From positions 5,236,198 through 5,300,197 of the forward strand of contig NZ_CM001441.1 of assembly GCF_000244895.1 (NCBI RefSeq): DNA of 64,000 nt, given 5' to 3'. The notes beneath the pieces are model-generated. The model saw nothing but the letters and a program-made list of their open reading frames with translations, made no database searches and was not told where the DNA came from. The stretch is from Desulfosporosinus youngiae DSM 17734. Lineage in GTDB: Bacteria; Bacillota; Desulfitobacteriia; Desulfitobacteriales; Desulfitobacteriaceae. The position numbers and the translations under genes are program-made. Positions 1 through 8,046 of this stretch are shown one piece after another. Each line of letters opens with the position of its first letter. Within the stretch, counting starts at the first letter, position 1.

Positions 1-11
1 AGGAGTCCCTT

Positions 12-752
12 ATGCACGATAGTTTCGAAATCGTCTGGATTAGTATGATAGCCGGACTGGCCACAACCCTTGGCAGCCTGCTTGTCCTCTTGTTTGGCAA
101 ACCAAAGGAGCGCGTTCTTGCTTTTCTTTTAGCCGGCGCGGGAGGGGTCATGCTGGCGGTTGTGAGTGTTGATTTACTCCCCGAGGCCTGGGAGGTCGGG
201 CCACCGCTTCAAGTAGGGCTGGGATTTATTCTAGGGCTGCTCTTTATGTACCTGGCCGACCTTCGCCTCAACACCTCTCATAACACGCTCCCCCTGTCAC
301 GACGCCAGCGTTTGAAAAGAACCGGGCTTCTCGTTGCCACAGGAATTGCCTTACACGACATACCTGAAGGAATGGCCATTGCTGTCAGCCAGGAAGCAGC
401 TCCCGGACTGGGTTTCCTGATTGCTTTTGGCATTACATTACATAATCTCCCTGAAGGGATGGCTACAACCGCCCCCTTAAAAATGGCTCAAATCCGCTGG
501 TGGAAGATTCTTCTTCTTAATATGGGAATTGCCTTTTTCACACCATTTGGTGCCCTACTCGGGCTTCTGGCTCTGGAAGGTGTACAGAACTCCCTCGCCT
601 TCTTTCTGGCCTTTGCCGCAGGCGCAATGACCTTTCTCGTTTTTGCTGAGTTAATACCCCTCTCCCGGGAGCGGCACCCGCGTTATGCATTGCTCGGAGG
701 AACAGTCGGGTTTATTTTGTTTGCTTTAATCAGTCTGCTGCTTCCGGTATAA
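12..752 (+). CDS. ZIP family metal (zinc/iron) transporter
   Basis: A 246-residue membrane protein with about eight hydrophobic segments. It carries the two hallmark ZIP helices: HDIPEG at residues 115-120 and HNLPEG at 144-149, which form the binuclear metal site in the family. It would import divalent metal, most likely zinc, across the cytoplasmic membrane. The start is fixed by AGGAG at bases 1-5, six bases before the ATG. The family is broad (ZupT, GufA-like), so the exact metal cannot be read. It looks monocistronic: a strong hairpin follows and the next gene is on the other strand. Confidence 0.9.
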   Translation: MHDSFEIVWISMIAGLATTLGSLLVLLFGKPKERVLAFLLAGAGGVMLAVVSVDLLPEAWEVGPPLQVGLGFILGLLFMYLADLRLNTSHNTLPLSRRQRLKRTGLLVATGIALHDIPEGMAIAVSQEAAPGLGFLIAFGITLHNLPEGMATTAPLKMAQIRWWKILLLNMGIAFFTPFGALLGLLALEGVQNSLAFFLAFAAGAMTFLVFAELIPLSRERHPRYALLGGTVGFILFALISLLLPV

Positions 753-806
753 ATCTCACCAGTCATGATCATTAATTTCCTAATCAATACGAAATTTACT
801 AATAAA

Positions 807-846
807 AAGGAAAGGCATAACGAATCTCAACTTCGTTACGCCTTTT
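807..846 (+). terminator. Rho-independent terminator after the ZIP gene
   Basis: The arms AAAGGCATAACGAA and TTCGTTACGCCTTT pair with one G-U, around a 7-nt loop, and are followed by a short T-rich run. The hairpin lies between convergent genes and could act in both directions. Confidence 0.8.
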
Positions 847-949
847 CTAGTTCGTTGACCTTGTCCAGTTTCAAGTAAGGTTAGCCTCAATCAGTTCCAA
901 ATAACTTCAGTTAATGCATTCAGAACAAAGCTTCCTCACCCATTAGGCT

Positions 950-1633
950 TTACTTCAATACTTTAGCAACATAATCCCCCATCACTTCATACCCCTTGGC
1001 ATTCGGATACTTCTCATCAATGGTTAAGCCGTCCAGATATTTCCCCTCCGTATTTAACAATACGGTCGCAAAATCCAAGGTTAAAATGTCTTCCTGCTGA
1101 GCGTAACTAATCTCCCACTCCCGTAACACCTTGATCTTATCCCGAACTCCGGGATATTCAAAGGGCAGGGCAAGGATAGGAATAATGTCGTTGGATTTGG
1201 CCTTTTCTACCAGAGCCTCAATATTAGGCTGAAACTCTTCAAGAGTCACATCCTGAAGCACATCTCCAATTCCGGCAAATATAATAACCCGGCCCGGATC
1301 TTCAGCAACCACGTCCTCAGCAAAACGATCAAGCAAGTCTTTGGCAGTCTGCCTTGATTTTCCCTTATTAATGACGGGGACCTCAAGAACCTTCTCCGCA
1401 CGGACAGTCCAGGAATACTTGGGGTCCAAAGGATATCCCAGCGTAAAAGAATCCCCTAAAGCGACAATCTTCAGGTTGCTTAGGGCGGGTTTCGTTGCCG
1501 TCGAATCCGGATTTGCAGGGCCTGCCGGTGCTTTTCCGCCTTCCCACAATCCCGCAAACCCCGCAATCAAAACGATAAGGGCCAGTCCAACTGCAACTTG
1601 AATTAAGCGTATCTCCAATCGATATGTACGCAT
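950..1633 (-). CDS. SGNH/GDSL-type hydrolase-like protein with degenerate active site
   Basis: 227 residues with an N-terminal membrane anchor or signal (about residues 10-30), so the domain lies outside the membrane. Block I of the SGNH fold is intact (GDSF, Ser62). The other catalytic blocks are altered. The usual GxND of block III reads GIGD (121-124), losing the oxyanion-hole Asn. The usual DxxH of block V reads DEKY (206-209) just before PNAKGY, so the catalytic His is a Tyr. The fold is clear, but activity as an esterase or lipase is doubtful; a binding or structural role is possible. It stands alone, convergent with the ZIP gene. Confidence 0.7.
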   Translation of the reverse strand: MRTYRLEIRLIQVAVGLALIVLIAGFAGLWEGGKAPAGPANPDSTATKPALSNLKIVALGDSFTLGYPLDPKYSWTVRAEKVLEVPVINKGKSRQTAKDLLDRFAEDVVAEDPGRVIIFAGIGDVLQDVTLEEFQPNIEALVEKAKSNDIIPILALPFEYPGVRDKIKVLREWEISYAQQEDILTLDFATVLLNTEGKYLDGLTIDEKYPNAKGYEVMGDYVAKVLK

Positions 1634-1782
1634 AACGATCCCTCCTTCCTTAATTAATATTCTACATCATCAACTACTTTCCTCCTTCGTTCTACATCCA
1701 TTGTTATTGATCTTCTAAACGCATCATACACCAGTATGCACTTTAACGCATATTTTGTATAAGGAAAAAAGGAGGTAGCCTT

Positions 1783-2265
1783 ATGAATTACATTACCAAG
1801 GCCCGCGAATTAGGGGAAGCCTTGTCCCAAACGCCTGAGATTCAGGGATTAAAAGCTGCTGAAGCCGCTATTATGGCCGATCCCGGCAGCAAAGATGCGT
1901 TTGCCGAATACCAAGAAAAAGAACGCGGGATTGTCACAACCCAAATGATTAGTAAAGTCGTTCCCGAAAAAGAGACCATAGCCCTTCTTGATCTAAAAGT
2001 TCGTTTAATGAATAAATATCCTCTTATAAAAGCCTATTTTATTCAGCAGCAAAGCTATGAGAAATTAATGGCTATGGTAAACCTGACCCTAACAACTACC
2101 ATGCATGGAATGCCATCTGCCAGCGACCTTCCTATTCCGGACGAGTTCAAAGGCATGGCCCAGCAGATTCTGGACAAAATCGGGGGCGGAAGCTCTTTAG
2201 AGAAGCTGCATGTCTCCCCTGAAATGCTAAAAGGTATTAAGCTGCCCCCCAACCTCAAATCCTAG
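1783..2265 (+). CDS. YlbF/YmcA family protein
   Basis: A 160-residue, mostly helical soluble protein. The N-terminal 110 residues match the YlbF/YmcA (Com_YlbF) family, small helical proteins that in Bacillus subtilis form a complex affecting RNase Y, competence, biofilm formation and sporulation. Residues 111-160 are a tail rich in Pro, Gly and Ser beyond the core. The start follows a very strong AAGGAGG, and the gene begins a run of small plus-strand genes. Which family member (YlbF, YmcA or YheA) is the nearest functional match cannot be told from sequence alone. Confidence 0.75.
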   Translation: MNYITKARELGEALSQTPEIQGLKAAEAAIMADPGSKDAFAEYQEKERGIVTTQMISKVVPEKETIALLDLKVRLMNKYPLIKAYFIQQQSYEKLMAMVNLTLTTTMHGMPSASDLPIPDEFKGMAQQILDKIGGGSSLEKLHVSPEMLKGIKLPPNLKS

Positions 2266-2282
2266 AAGGCTGTGATTGAAAC

Positions 2283-2405
2283 ATGAGGCCCCCTGGTTAT
2301 CAAGGAGCGCATTTTATCAACGATATCACGCATCCTTTGACCTTAATTGCCTTCCTGATCGTCATCGTGTTAGGGGGATGGGTAACTATACGCACCTGGT
2401 TCTGA
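2283..2405 (+). CDS. Small single-pass membrane protein (40 aa)
   Basis: A short open frame between the YlbF-like gene and the next gene. It encodes a polar N-terminus, one hydrophobic stretch (LTLIAFLIVIVLGGW) and a short basic tail. The upstream signal is only AGAAGG, 13 bases before the ATG, so translation may be coupled to the preceding gene, 17 bases away. The same-strand position and good membrane profile favour a real gene. No family is recognised; small one-helix proteins of this sort are common in spore formers. Confidence 0.45.
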   Translation: MRPPGYQGAHFINDITHPLTLIAFLIVIVLGGWVTIRTWF

Positions 2406-2430
2406 TGGTTAGAGAAAGGAGGACGCCGTT

Positions 2431-3069
2431 ATGAACCGACATGGCTGTATTCCCTCATTGCCGGCGACTCCTTTTTCCTTTTCCATCTTAGTATCCAGCC
2501 CTATCCGCCGCAATTTATTATTTTGCCCTGTCACTTCCTTGATATTTCCCATAGCAAAAACTAAAATTCAGTTTGCTTCCATGATTGTGGCCGGTTTGGA
2601 TATCTTCATAGCCTTTCTTTTCAAACGATCTTTGGTCCATCCCCCAAATCCTGCTCAGCCTGCCCCGGATCAATATCCCGTAACCCTCTCGATGTCACAA
2701 TTAACTCAGCTCATACAAGCCGTTCTTAATGGGGACGTCCCTCTGCCTTCACCTGCTGAAGCTGTGCCCGGACAAGGCTTTGGTCCTACCGGAACGGATG
2801 TACCGCTTTTTCCGGACAATCTAAGTTTTTCCTTAATCCTCTCGGCCCCCTTTGCCCCTTTTGACGGCAGCCCTGACACCTCTTTTAATGTCCCCTTATT
2901 CGAACTTCCAGGCGCACCCGGCAACTTAATAATCGCTGTGTGTGCCCTCATTGCTCAGTTCATTGTTGAGCGGGCTGGAGTCGGTACTCCCAATGGAAGT
3001 TCCAACAGGCAAGTCAATTTGAACCGTGGTAAGGGAGGGGTTTCATATGGCAATTCCGTTTTGGCCTAG
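2431..3069 (+). CDS. Unknown Pro-rich protein, possibly membrane-associated
   Basis: 212 residues, preceded by a strong GAAAGGAGG, which supports a real start. A hydrophobic stretch lies at about residues 48-64. A Pro-rich region follows (about 70-150), and a second hydrophobic stretch lies near 165-180. The C-terminus is Gly/Asn-rich. No known domain is recognised. Its last 23 bases overlap the next gene, so the two are likely translated together. Proline-rich small proteins next to a YlbF-like gene could be spore or surface components, but that is only a guess from position. Confidence 0.55.
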   Translation: MNRHGCIPSLPATPFSFSILVSSPIRRNLLFCPVTSLIFPIAKTKIQFASMIVAGLDIFIAFLFKRSLVHPPNPAQPAPDQYPVTLSMSQLTQLIQAVLNGDVPLPSPAEAVPGQGFGPTGTDVPLFPDNLSFSLILSAPFAPFDGSPDTSFNVPLFELPGAPGNLIIAVCALIAQFIVERAGVGTPNGSSNRQVNLNRGKGGVSYGNSVLA

Positions 3070-3391
3070 GAATCCTGGCGTTTCAGCTTCCTTCCCAGAG
3101 GCAAAATTCTCTTCCTCCGCCGGCCGGCCTCCCAATTCCAGCCCTTGCCCAAGGCCGCCTCTTAATTCCGCTGCGCCACCAACTTGTGATTATAGCTTTA
3201 AACGCCTTGTACCGTTACTGGAATCTCCACCTGTTGGTGCAGGCATTCTGGCCTTTGCCGTTTTCTTCTTGTTAGCCTTTCTTTCAGATCCCCTCTTAGC
3301 TAATATTACCCCCAGGACACTAGGGATTGGCGTGACATTAAGCACATTGGGGATAATGGGCTTGATTATATTTATTTTGTTTTTGTTATAA
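3047..3391 (+). CDS. Unknown protein with two C-terminal membrane helices
   Basis: 114 residues. An upstream in-frame GTG at 3026 exists, but AAGGGAGGGG ends six bases before the ATG at 3047, so that start is preferred. The N-terminal half is rich in Pro and Ser with two cysteines. The C-terminal half has two hydrophobic helices separated by a short polar turn (DPLLANITPRT). The architecture suggests an exposed tail on a hairpin membrane anchor. No homologous family is recognised. Confidence 0.5.
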   Translation: MAIPFWPRNPGVSASFPEAKFSSSAGRPPNSSPCPRPPLNSAAPPTCDYSFKRLVPLLESPPVGAGILAFAVFFLLAFLSDPLLANITPRTLGIGVTLSTLGIMGLIIFILFLL

Positions 3392-3571
3392 TCGTTAAAT
3401 AAGGATGTGTCATAGTATAGCAGCTTTTGAATTTATCCTCGCATAAAACTTTAAATTTAAGGTATACAATACGAAGACTTAATGTATATGAAGAGGACTT
3501 CCTCCCAGGAGAGGAGTCAATTCTCAGGCAGCATTCATAAACGTCTTTAAATTAAATTTGTATTAAACACT

Positions 3572-3610
3572 AAGGCTGTAACAAGCTCAAAACACTTTGT
3601 TACAGCCTTT
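3572..3610. terminator. Bidirectional terminator
   Basis: Perfect arms AAGGCTGTAACAA and TTGTTACAGCCTT enclose a 12-nt loop, between a plus-strand gene ending at 3391 and a minus-strand gene ending at 3667. The position suits both. Confidence 0.75.
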
Positions 3611-3666
3611 AATCATTATTAAGAGACTTCATAAAAAAAGAAGGATTTATAAAAACTGAAGGTCTA

Positions 3667-4602
3667 TCATTGATTTAACGTTCCATCCGGAGGCATCGTT
3701 GGAGGAAGCGGAGGAGCGGAAGCCGGCATTTCCGGATTAACTCCCATCTGGTTTAAGGACTGCATTAATTCCGGACTGATCTGTTCTGCTTCCGGATGAA
3801 TGGGTACTACTGCTTCCGGACTAATGGGCGGTTTTCTCCTGCTGCTAATAAAGCCTGTTATCTTCCCCCAAATCGTCGTCGCGGTTGTCTTCATAGGGCG
3901 TAAGAAGGTCATAACACCCATTGAATCTTTTACCTTTAGAATCAGAGGACCCTTCGGCACGTGTCCAAGCTGCGCAGGACTTTCCGCAGAAACCACGACC
4001 CGGCTGTAATGATGCAGCGGAACCGGACTTTGAAAATGCGCCCGATAAACTCCATTACCTACTTGACGCAAACTCCCCACTAAAAAACCCGTTTTCCCTT
4101 TGTCGTCTACCAAATAAGCGGCATAAACAGCCGGCTGCCCATACCCGAGAAAGGTTTGGGGCGGCGGAAGATTGGCAATCAGCAGAAAACTATTGTCCGG
4201 TGAAATGGTCGCCACACCGTTGCCGCTGACCCCTTCCTGAGCAGGCTGCAGAATCAATTGCCGGGCTTGCCCTTGATGGTAAGGCATTCCTTGAGTATAT
4301 GGCGTACCTTGATTATACCCTTGTTCTTGCATGTATCCCATACCTTGATTGGCCGGAGATGGTCCTTGCCACTGCCTTCCTGCCGGCGGAGGCTGCTTAG
4401 GTCCAATAAAGCCGCCCCTCAAATTTTGGATTTGTCCATCCTTTTGGAAGACCCCACTGGCTTTAAGCCCTGAACCAAGTGTATTGCGAATCGCACCCGG
4501 AGAGTATCCCGAGCCAAAATGACCATTGGGTAATTGACCAGGGAACCCCTGCGGTCCGGTGGGCTCATAAGGATGATTAGGCTTATCCCCAACGAACCTC
4601 AT
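3667..4602 (-). CDS. Gly/Pro/Gln-rich protein with RskA-like (anti-sigma) domain
   Basis: 311 residues starting after a good AAAGGAGG. Residues 1-115 are low complexity, rich in Gly, Gln, Pro, Tyr and Met, with repeats such as YNQGTPYTQGMPYHQG. Residues about 125-230 show the order of motifs of the C-terminal domain of anti-sigma-K factors (RskA): a short hydrophobic strand ending in LPPP, then VYAAYLVDDKG, and finally VVVSAESP followed by PKGPLIL. That resemblance is my reading and needs a profile search. Unlike RskA, no zinc-finger or membrane helix is present. The C-terminus is Pro-rich. A coat, surface or spore role is possible but unproven. Confidence 0.5.
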   Translation of the reverse strand: MRFVGDKPNHPYEPTGPQGFPGQLPNGHFGSGYSPGAIRNTLGSGLKASGVFQKDGQIQNLRGGFIGPKQPPPAGRQWQGPSPANQGMGYMQEQGYNQGTPYTQGMPYHQGQARQLILQPAQEGVSGNGVATISPDNSFLLIANLPPPQTFLGYGQPAVYAAYLVDDKGKTGFLVGSLRQVGNGVYRAHFQSPVPLHHYSRVVVSAESPAQLGHVPKGPLILKVKDSMGVMTFLRPMKTTATTIWGKITGFISSRRKPPISPEAVVPIHPEAEQISPELMQSLNQMGVNPEMPASAPPLPPTMPPDGTLNQ

Positions 4603-4686
4603 TTTGCTCCCTCCTTTGTTTACTTCAATGTAGCTTTATATCATGATATGATAGTGCACAAGGAAGGGTTCTGAAAGGAGGCCAAA

Positions 4687-5625
4687 ATGCCCAAGAAATC
4701 GACACCCCCTCTTTCCAAAACAATATCCCGCCGCAGCCTTTTCCGTGGAATCGGCGGTTTCATAGCCAATCATTGGCTGCTTTCTTCAATCCCCCTTGCC
4801 GGAGCAGGCGTCCTCGGCTGGGCAAATTACGACACTCTCACTATAAAACGCCAGGAATGGGATTTATATTACCCTAACCTCCCAATCAGCTTAGAGGGAA
4901 AAACCATCTGTCAACTCAGCGATTTGCATTTGGAATCCTTACGAATTTCCCCTGAGCATATCCGCCATAGCGTAATGGCCCAAAAACCGGACCTCCTCGT
5001 GCTCACCGGCGATATTATCTCAACCCGCACGGATATCGATAAGCTGGATCCTTATTTAGGCGGACTAGCTGCCCCTCACGGGAAATTTGTCGTCCTGGGA
5101 AACAACGACTATAGCCACCTTTCTAAGACTCTCCTGAAACGCTATCTCCGACAATTTGAAAGCCTGGGATGGACTCCCCTGCTTAACGATGCCATATTGC
5201 TGCCGGACCTCAATCTTTGGGTCATCGGAATTGACGATCCCGCCACAGCTCATGACGATGTGGATCTGGCCTATCAAAAGGTACTTTCTTCTCAGTCCTT
5301 TTCAACCAATCCTCCCTTTCGCCTAGTTTTGGCCCACTCCACAGATTGCCTTGACGATGTAGCTGAAAACAAAGCTGACCTGTTTCTCACAGGACACACC
5401 CATGGCGGGCAAATCCGCCTGCCCGGCTGTAAACCTCTGATCACCAATACCTACTTAGGAGACCTGGGGTTTTATGAAGGGTATCACGTCATCAACAATG
5501 TCCCCCTTTACATCAATACCGGCATCGGCGAAAGCGTGATTCCGCTGCGCCTCAACGTTCCCCCGGAAATAGCCTTTTTCACATTGCATCAAGGGAATGA
5601 GGTGCCGGGACACCAGACCCGGTAG
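4687..5625 (+). CDS. Metallophosphoesterase, YkuE-like
   Basis: 312 residues. The N-terminus has a twin-arginine-like signal (SRRSLF at about residues 14-19, then a hydrophobic stretch), as in YkuE of Bacillus subtilis, which is exported to the cell wall. The calcineurin-like metal motifs appear in order: SDLHLE, LTGDI, GNND, a histidine in LAHST, and GHTHGGQ. The fold binds two metal ions and cleaves phosphoesters; the natural substrate is not evident. AGGAGG lies six bases before the ATG. The gene is divergent from the RskA-like gene and ends at a terminator. Confidence 0.88.
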   Translation: MPKKSTPPLSKTISRRSLFRGIGGFIANHWLLSSIPLAGAGVLGWANYDTLTIKRQEWDLYYPNLPISLEGKTICQLSDLHLESLRISPEHIRHSVMAQKPDLLVLTGDIISTRTDIDKLDPYLGGLAAPHGKFVVLGNNDYSHLSKTLLKRYLRQFESLGWTPLLNDAILLPDLNLWVIGIDDPATAHDDVDLAYQKVLSSQSFSTNPPFRLVLAHSTDCLDDVAENKADLFLTGHTHGGQIRLPGCKPLITNTYLGDLGFYEGYHVINNVPLYINTGIGESVIPLRLNVPPEIAFFTLHQGNEVPGHQTR

Positions 5626-5639
5626 CTGAATATGAACGT

Positions 5640-5677
5640 CAAAAGGCCCCCCAACTTATTAGTTGCGGGACCTTTTG
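5640..5677. terminator. Bidirectional terminator
   Basis: Arms CAAAAGGCCCCCCAACT and AGTTGCGGGACCTTTTG pair with one mismatch and one G-U around a 4-nt loop. It sits between convergent genes ending at 5625 and 5696. Confidence 0.75.
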
Positions 5678-5695
5678 ATGTGTCATACAAGTCTC

Positions 5696-6787
5696 CTAAA
5701 TACTAAACGTATGGTTTCCAATTCGCTTAATGACTGTGCGACTCTTAATCCATTTGTCTGTGGCTGTTCTTGGATTGTAATAAAATATGGCCCCGTTTGT
5801 CGGATCCAGACCGGAAAGCGCTGCTTCCGCGGCCTTATAGGCCTGATCATTTGGAGTTAAATGAATCTGGCGATCATCGACCGCTGTAAAAGCCCCGGAT
5901 TCGTAAATGACTCCTTTGATCGTTTTCGGAAAACGGGGATCATTAACCCGATTAAGTACGACCGCTCCGACTGCAACTTGTCCTAAGAAATCCTCTCCCC
6001 GGGCTTCTCCGTAGATGACACGGCTTAGCAGTTCAACCTCCTCTTGGGAGACTAAACGCCCTAAACCCCGGGAATGGATTTGGCTTCCGGAAGAGGCGGC
6101 AGCCTCTGGTTTCTCGGTCACGTGCTTCAGATGTTCTGCTTTAGTTTCAGCGAGGGTATTCTCCGGATGTTCCTCAGGCAGCTCTGTGTCTTCATTGACC
6201 ATTATTTCATAGGTTTGGATAATTGACCTGGGCTGTGATAAAGGATTATCGTTTGAATCGGTTGTGTTATAGCCTTGTTTATAGACCGTGGCAAAGGCCG
6301 GAATGTTCCGCAGAATACTTGTCCACCACGATATATACGCTGTTTTCCCAGCAGCCTGTTCAACAGATTTTACGCTCTCTGCTTCACTGGCTTGCCTCGA
6401 AGTTATCAGGGCTCCCTTTGAATACTCCTTCACATCTAAGGTCTTGAAATCTTCAGATTTCTCCTTGGTTTCCCGGTTTGGCACCCATAAAGCCTGCCCT
6501 TCCCGAATTTGATCGGGCACTTTTATTTGATTAAGCTTTACAAGTTCATCAACCGTGGTTTGATACTTTTGGGCCAGTACCCAAAGATTTTCTCCGCGCT
6601 GTACCACTACTTTCGCAGTAGCTATTGAATTACTACTGAGCTGATTATTTACATTGTTAATTGTTTCGTTCCCTAGTCCCAGAACAGGATAAATATTGGC
6701 TTGCCACAGAAATAAGCTCACTATTCCACATAGGAATATTGCCAAGGACTTCCGACATCGCCGGTGTGGTAATAAAATAAAAATCAC
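5696..6787 (-). CDS. LysM and SleB-like cell wall hydrolase
   Basis: 363 residues. A hydrophobic signal or anchor spans about residues 13-38. One LysM peptidoglycan-binding domain follows (about 60-103). A long variable linker leads to a C-terminal Hydrolase_2/SleB-type catalytic domain (253-363) with the YGEARGE motif and its catalytic Glu261. The family includes spore cortex-lytic transglycosylases used in germination and other wall hydrolases; LysM plus this domain is common in spore formers. The start is a GTG with a weak ribosome site; a TTG about 15 codons downstream is an alternative. The frame is open upstream, so the start is uncertain. Confidence 0.85.
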   Translation of the reverse strand: MIFILLPHRRCRKSLAIFLCGIVSLFLWQANIYPVLGLGNETINNVNNQLSSNSIATAKVVVQRGENLWVLAQKYQTTVDELVKLNQIKVPDQIREGQALWVPNRETKEKSEDFKTLDVKEYSKGALITSRQASEAESVKSVEQAAGKTAYISWWTSILRNIPAFATVYKQGYNTTDSNDNPLSQPRSIIQTYEIMVNEDTELPEEHPENTLAETKAEHLKHVTEKPEAAASSGSQIHSRGLGRLVSQEEVELLSRVIYGEARGEDFLGQVAVGAVVLNRVNDPRFPKTIKGVIYESGAFTAVDDRQIHLTPNDQAYKAAEAALSGLDPTNGAIFYYNPRTATDKWIKSRTVIKRIGNHTFSI

Positions 6788-6994
6788 CTCTTGATCATAG
6801 ACTATTTCTAGTCTTTCCCAATTGAGGTGAGTTTTATAACTGCATGTTCATAAAAGCCTTAGTGAAGCAAAACCCTTAGGTCTGATTTGTCATATCCTGC
6901 TAAATGATACATATAAATATATGGACTGAGCAAAGATAACCCAGTCACATCTTTTGCTTTGTCGAGCTTGGTAAGTGAGGTGAGGCTAACGAAT

Positions 6995-7306
6995 ATGAAG
7001 GCTTTATTAAAAAACCTGTTATTGTCGTTTTCTCCTCCCGAAGAACCACCGTTAAGCGAGGAAGAACGCCTACTTGCGGAAATCGAAGCAACTCGGCAAA
7101 AGATGGAATATGCGTGGCAGCGCCTTGACTATGCTGATCCGGACTATGTGGAAATTACAGTACTTGAACTTCTGCTCGTTGAAACCCAATACGGGCTTCT
7201 TCATAAACGTTATCGGATGATGCTGGGCTTAAAGAATGGGACTCCCTACTTCAGGTCAGCAGCCAAAACATTATCCTCTATAGAGAGGAATTGCTCAAAT
7301 CAGTGA
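6995..7306 (+). CDS. DUF2508 (YaaL-like) family protein
   Basis: 103 residues, highly charged and predicted to be helical. Features include a Glu/Pro-rich segment (PPEEPPLSEEE) and a helical core with tyrosines (about 30-85), as in the DUF2508 family typified by B. subtilis YaaL. Its function is unknown; relatives often lie near recR and bofA, which are not seen here. The ATG at 6995 is chosen over the upstream TTG at 6959 because a GTGAGGTGAGG stretch precedes it and the upstream codons do not look like the family. A strong terminator follows. Confidence 0.65.
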   Translation: MKALLKNLLLSFSPPEEPPLSEEERLLAEIEATRQKMEYAWQRLDYADPDYVEITVLELLLVETQYGLLHKRYRMMLGLKNGTPYFRSAAKTLSSIERNCSNQ

Positions 7307-7339
7307 GCCGGCTCAGTCAAGCGGCCCGTTTCAATAAAT

Positions 7340-7378
7340 GCTCCGCCGATTTTATTCGGCGGAGCTTCTGTTTTTTTT
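7340..7378 (+). terminator. Strong Rho-independent terminator
   Basis: Perfect 10-bp arms GCTCCGCCGA and TCGGCGGAGC, with a 6-nt loop, are followed by TTCTG and eight T residues. It serves the DUF2508 gene. Confidence 0.9.
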
Positions 7379-7421
7379 GAGTTGTTTAGTTTTTGCGCTT
7401 TTGGGTTTTAGTTTCTATCGG

Positions 7422-8006
7422 CTATTTAAGCCCTCTCAACAGCACATCCACAATTGCTTGATAATCTTTTTCTTCCAGTGGTCTCGGATCCATATAAAAC
7501 CTTTGCTTGCAGAACTGCTCCAGAGCTCCGATAATACAAAACATGGCTATTTCTTCATTGAGATCCGGTCTAAGCTCCCCGTTTGCTTTCGCCTCTTTGA
7601 TCATCTCACTGTAGTGTTCGAGTATAACAGCATGGACCGCCATATGATGAGCACGGATTTCTTTAGAGAGCATTTTAATCTGCATGGCGATGTGCATGAA
7701 CTCCATATGATTATTCAGAAATTCCACGTTAAAACGAGAGCAATTGAGAATCCTTTCCTCAATCGTTTTCCCCTGGTCAATAGCCTCCTTAAGTCCCTGA
7801 CTGTACCGGTCGACACTAAACTTAAGTATTTCTTCAAACAGGCGGTCCTTACTTTCAAAGTACTCGTAGACAGTCCCTTTACCGATCCCCGCCTCTTTAG
7901 CGATATACTCCATCTTAGCGCCGTCAAAGCCGTGTTCGGAAAAAACCCGGATAGCAGCTTTAAGAATGTCGGTCTGTCTCTCTTCTCGCGACGCCGTGAT
8001 TACCAT
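7422..8006 (-). CDS. TetR/AcrR family regulator, probable repressor of the efflux operon
   Basis: 194 residues. The N-terminal helix-turn-helix lies at about residues 10-55 (FSEHGFDGAKMEYIAKEAG followed by GKGTVYEYF). The C-terminal half is a helical ligand and dimer domain. It is the last gene of the adaptor-pump-regulator operon, 40 bases after the pump gene, so it would be co-expressed with what it controls. A 14-bp palindrome at the operon promoter (12428-12441) is a natural operator candidate. AAGGAG directly abuts the ATG, which is closer than usual, yet no better start is visible. Confidence 0.88.
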   Translation of the reverse strand: MVITASREERQTDILKAAIRVFSEHGFDGAKMEYIAKEAGIGKGTVYEYFESKDRLFEEILKFSVDRYSQGLKEAIDQGKTIEERILNCSRFNVEFLNNHMEFMHIAMQIKMLSKEIRAHHMAVHAVILEHYSEMIKEAKANGELRPDLNEEIAMFCIIGALEQFCKQRFYMDPRPLEEKDYQAIVDVLLRGLK

Positions 8007-8046
8007 CTCCTTTTAAACTAAGAGAGCTGATGTTCGAGGTTCTCAT

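Noticed and set aside
7338-8021. 227-codon plus-strand frame opposite the TetR gene
   Set aside because: It is the mirror of a clear TetR regulator, starts inside a terminator hairpin and has no protein-like motif.
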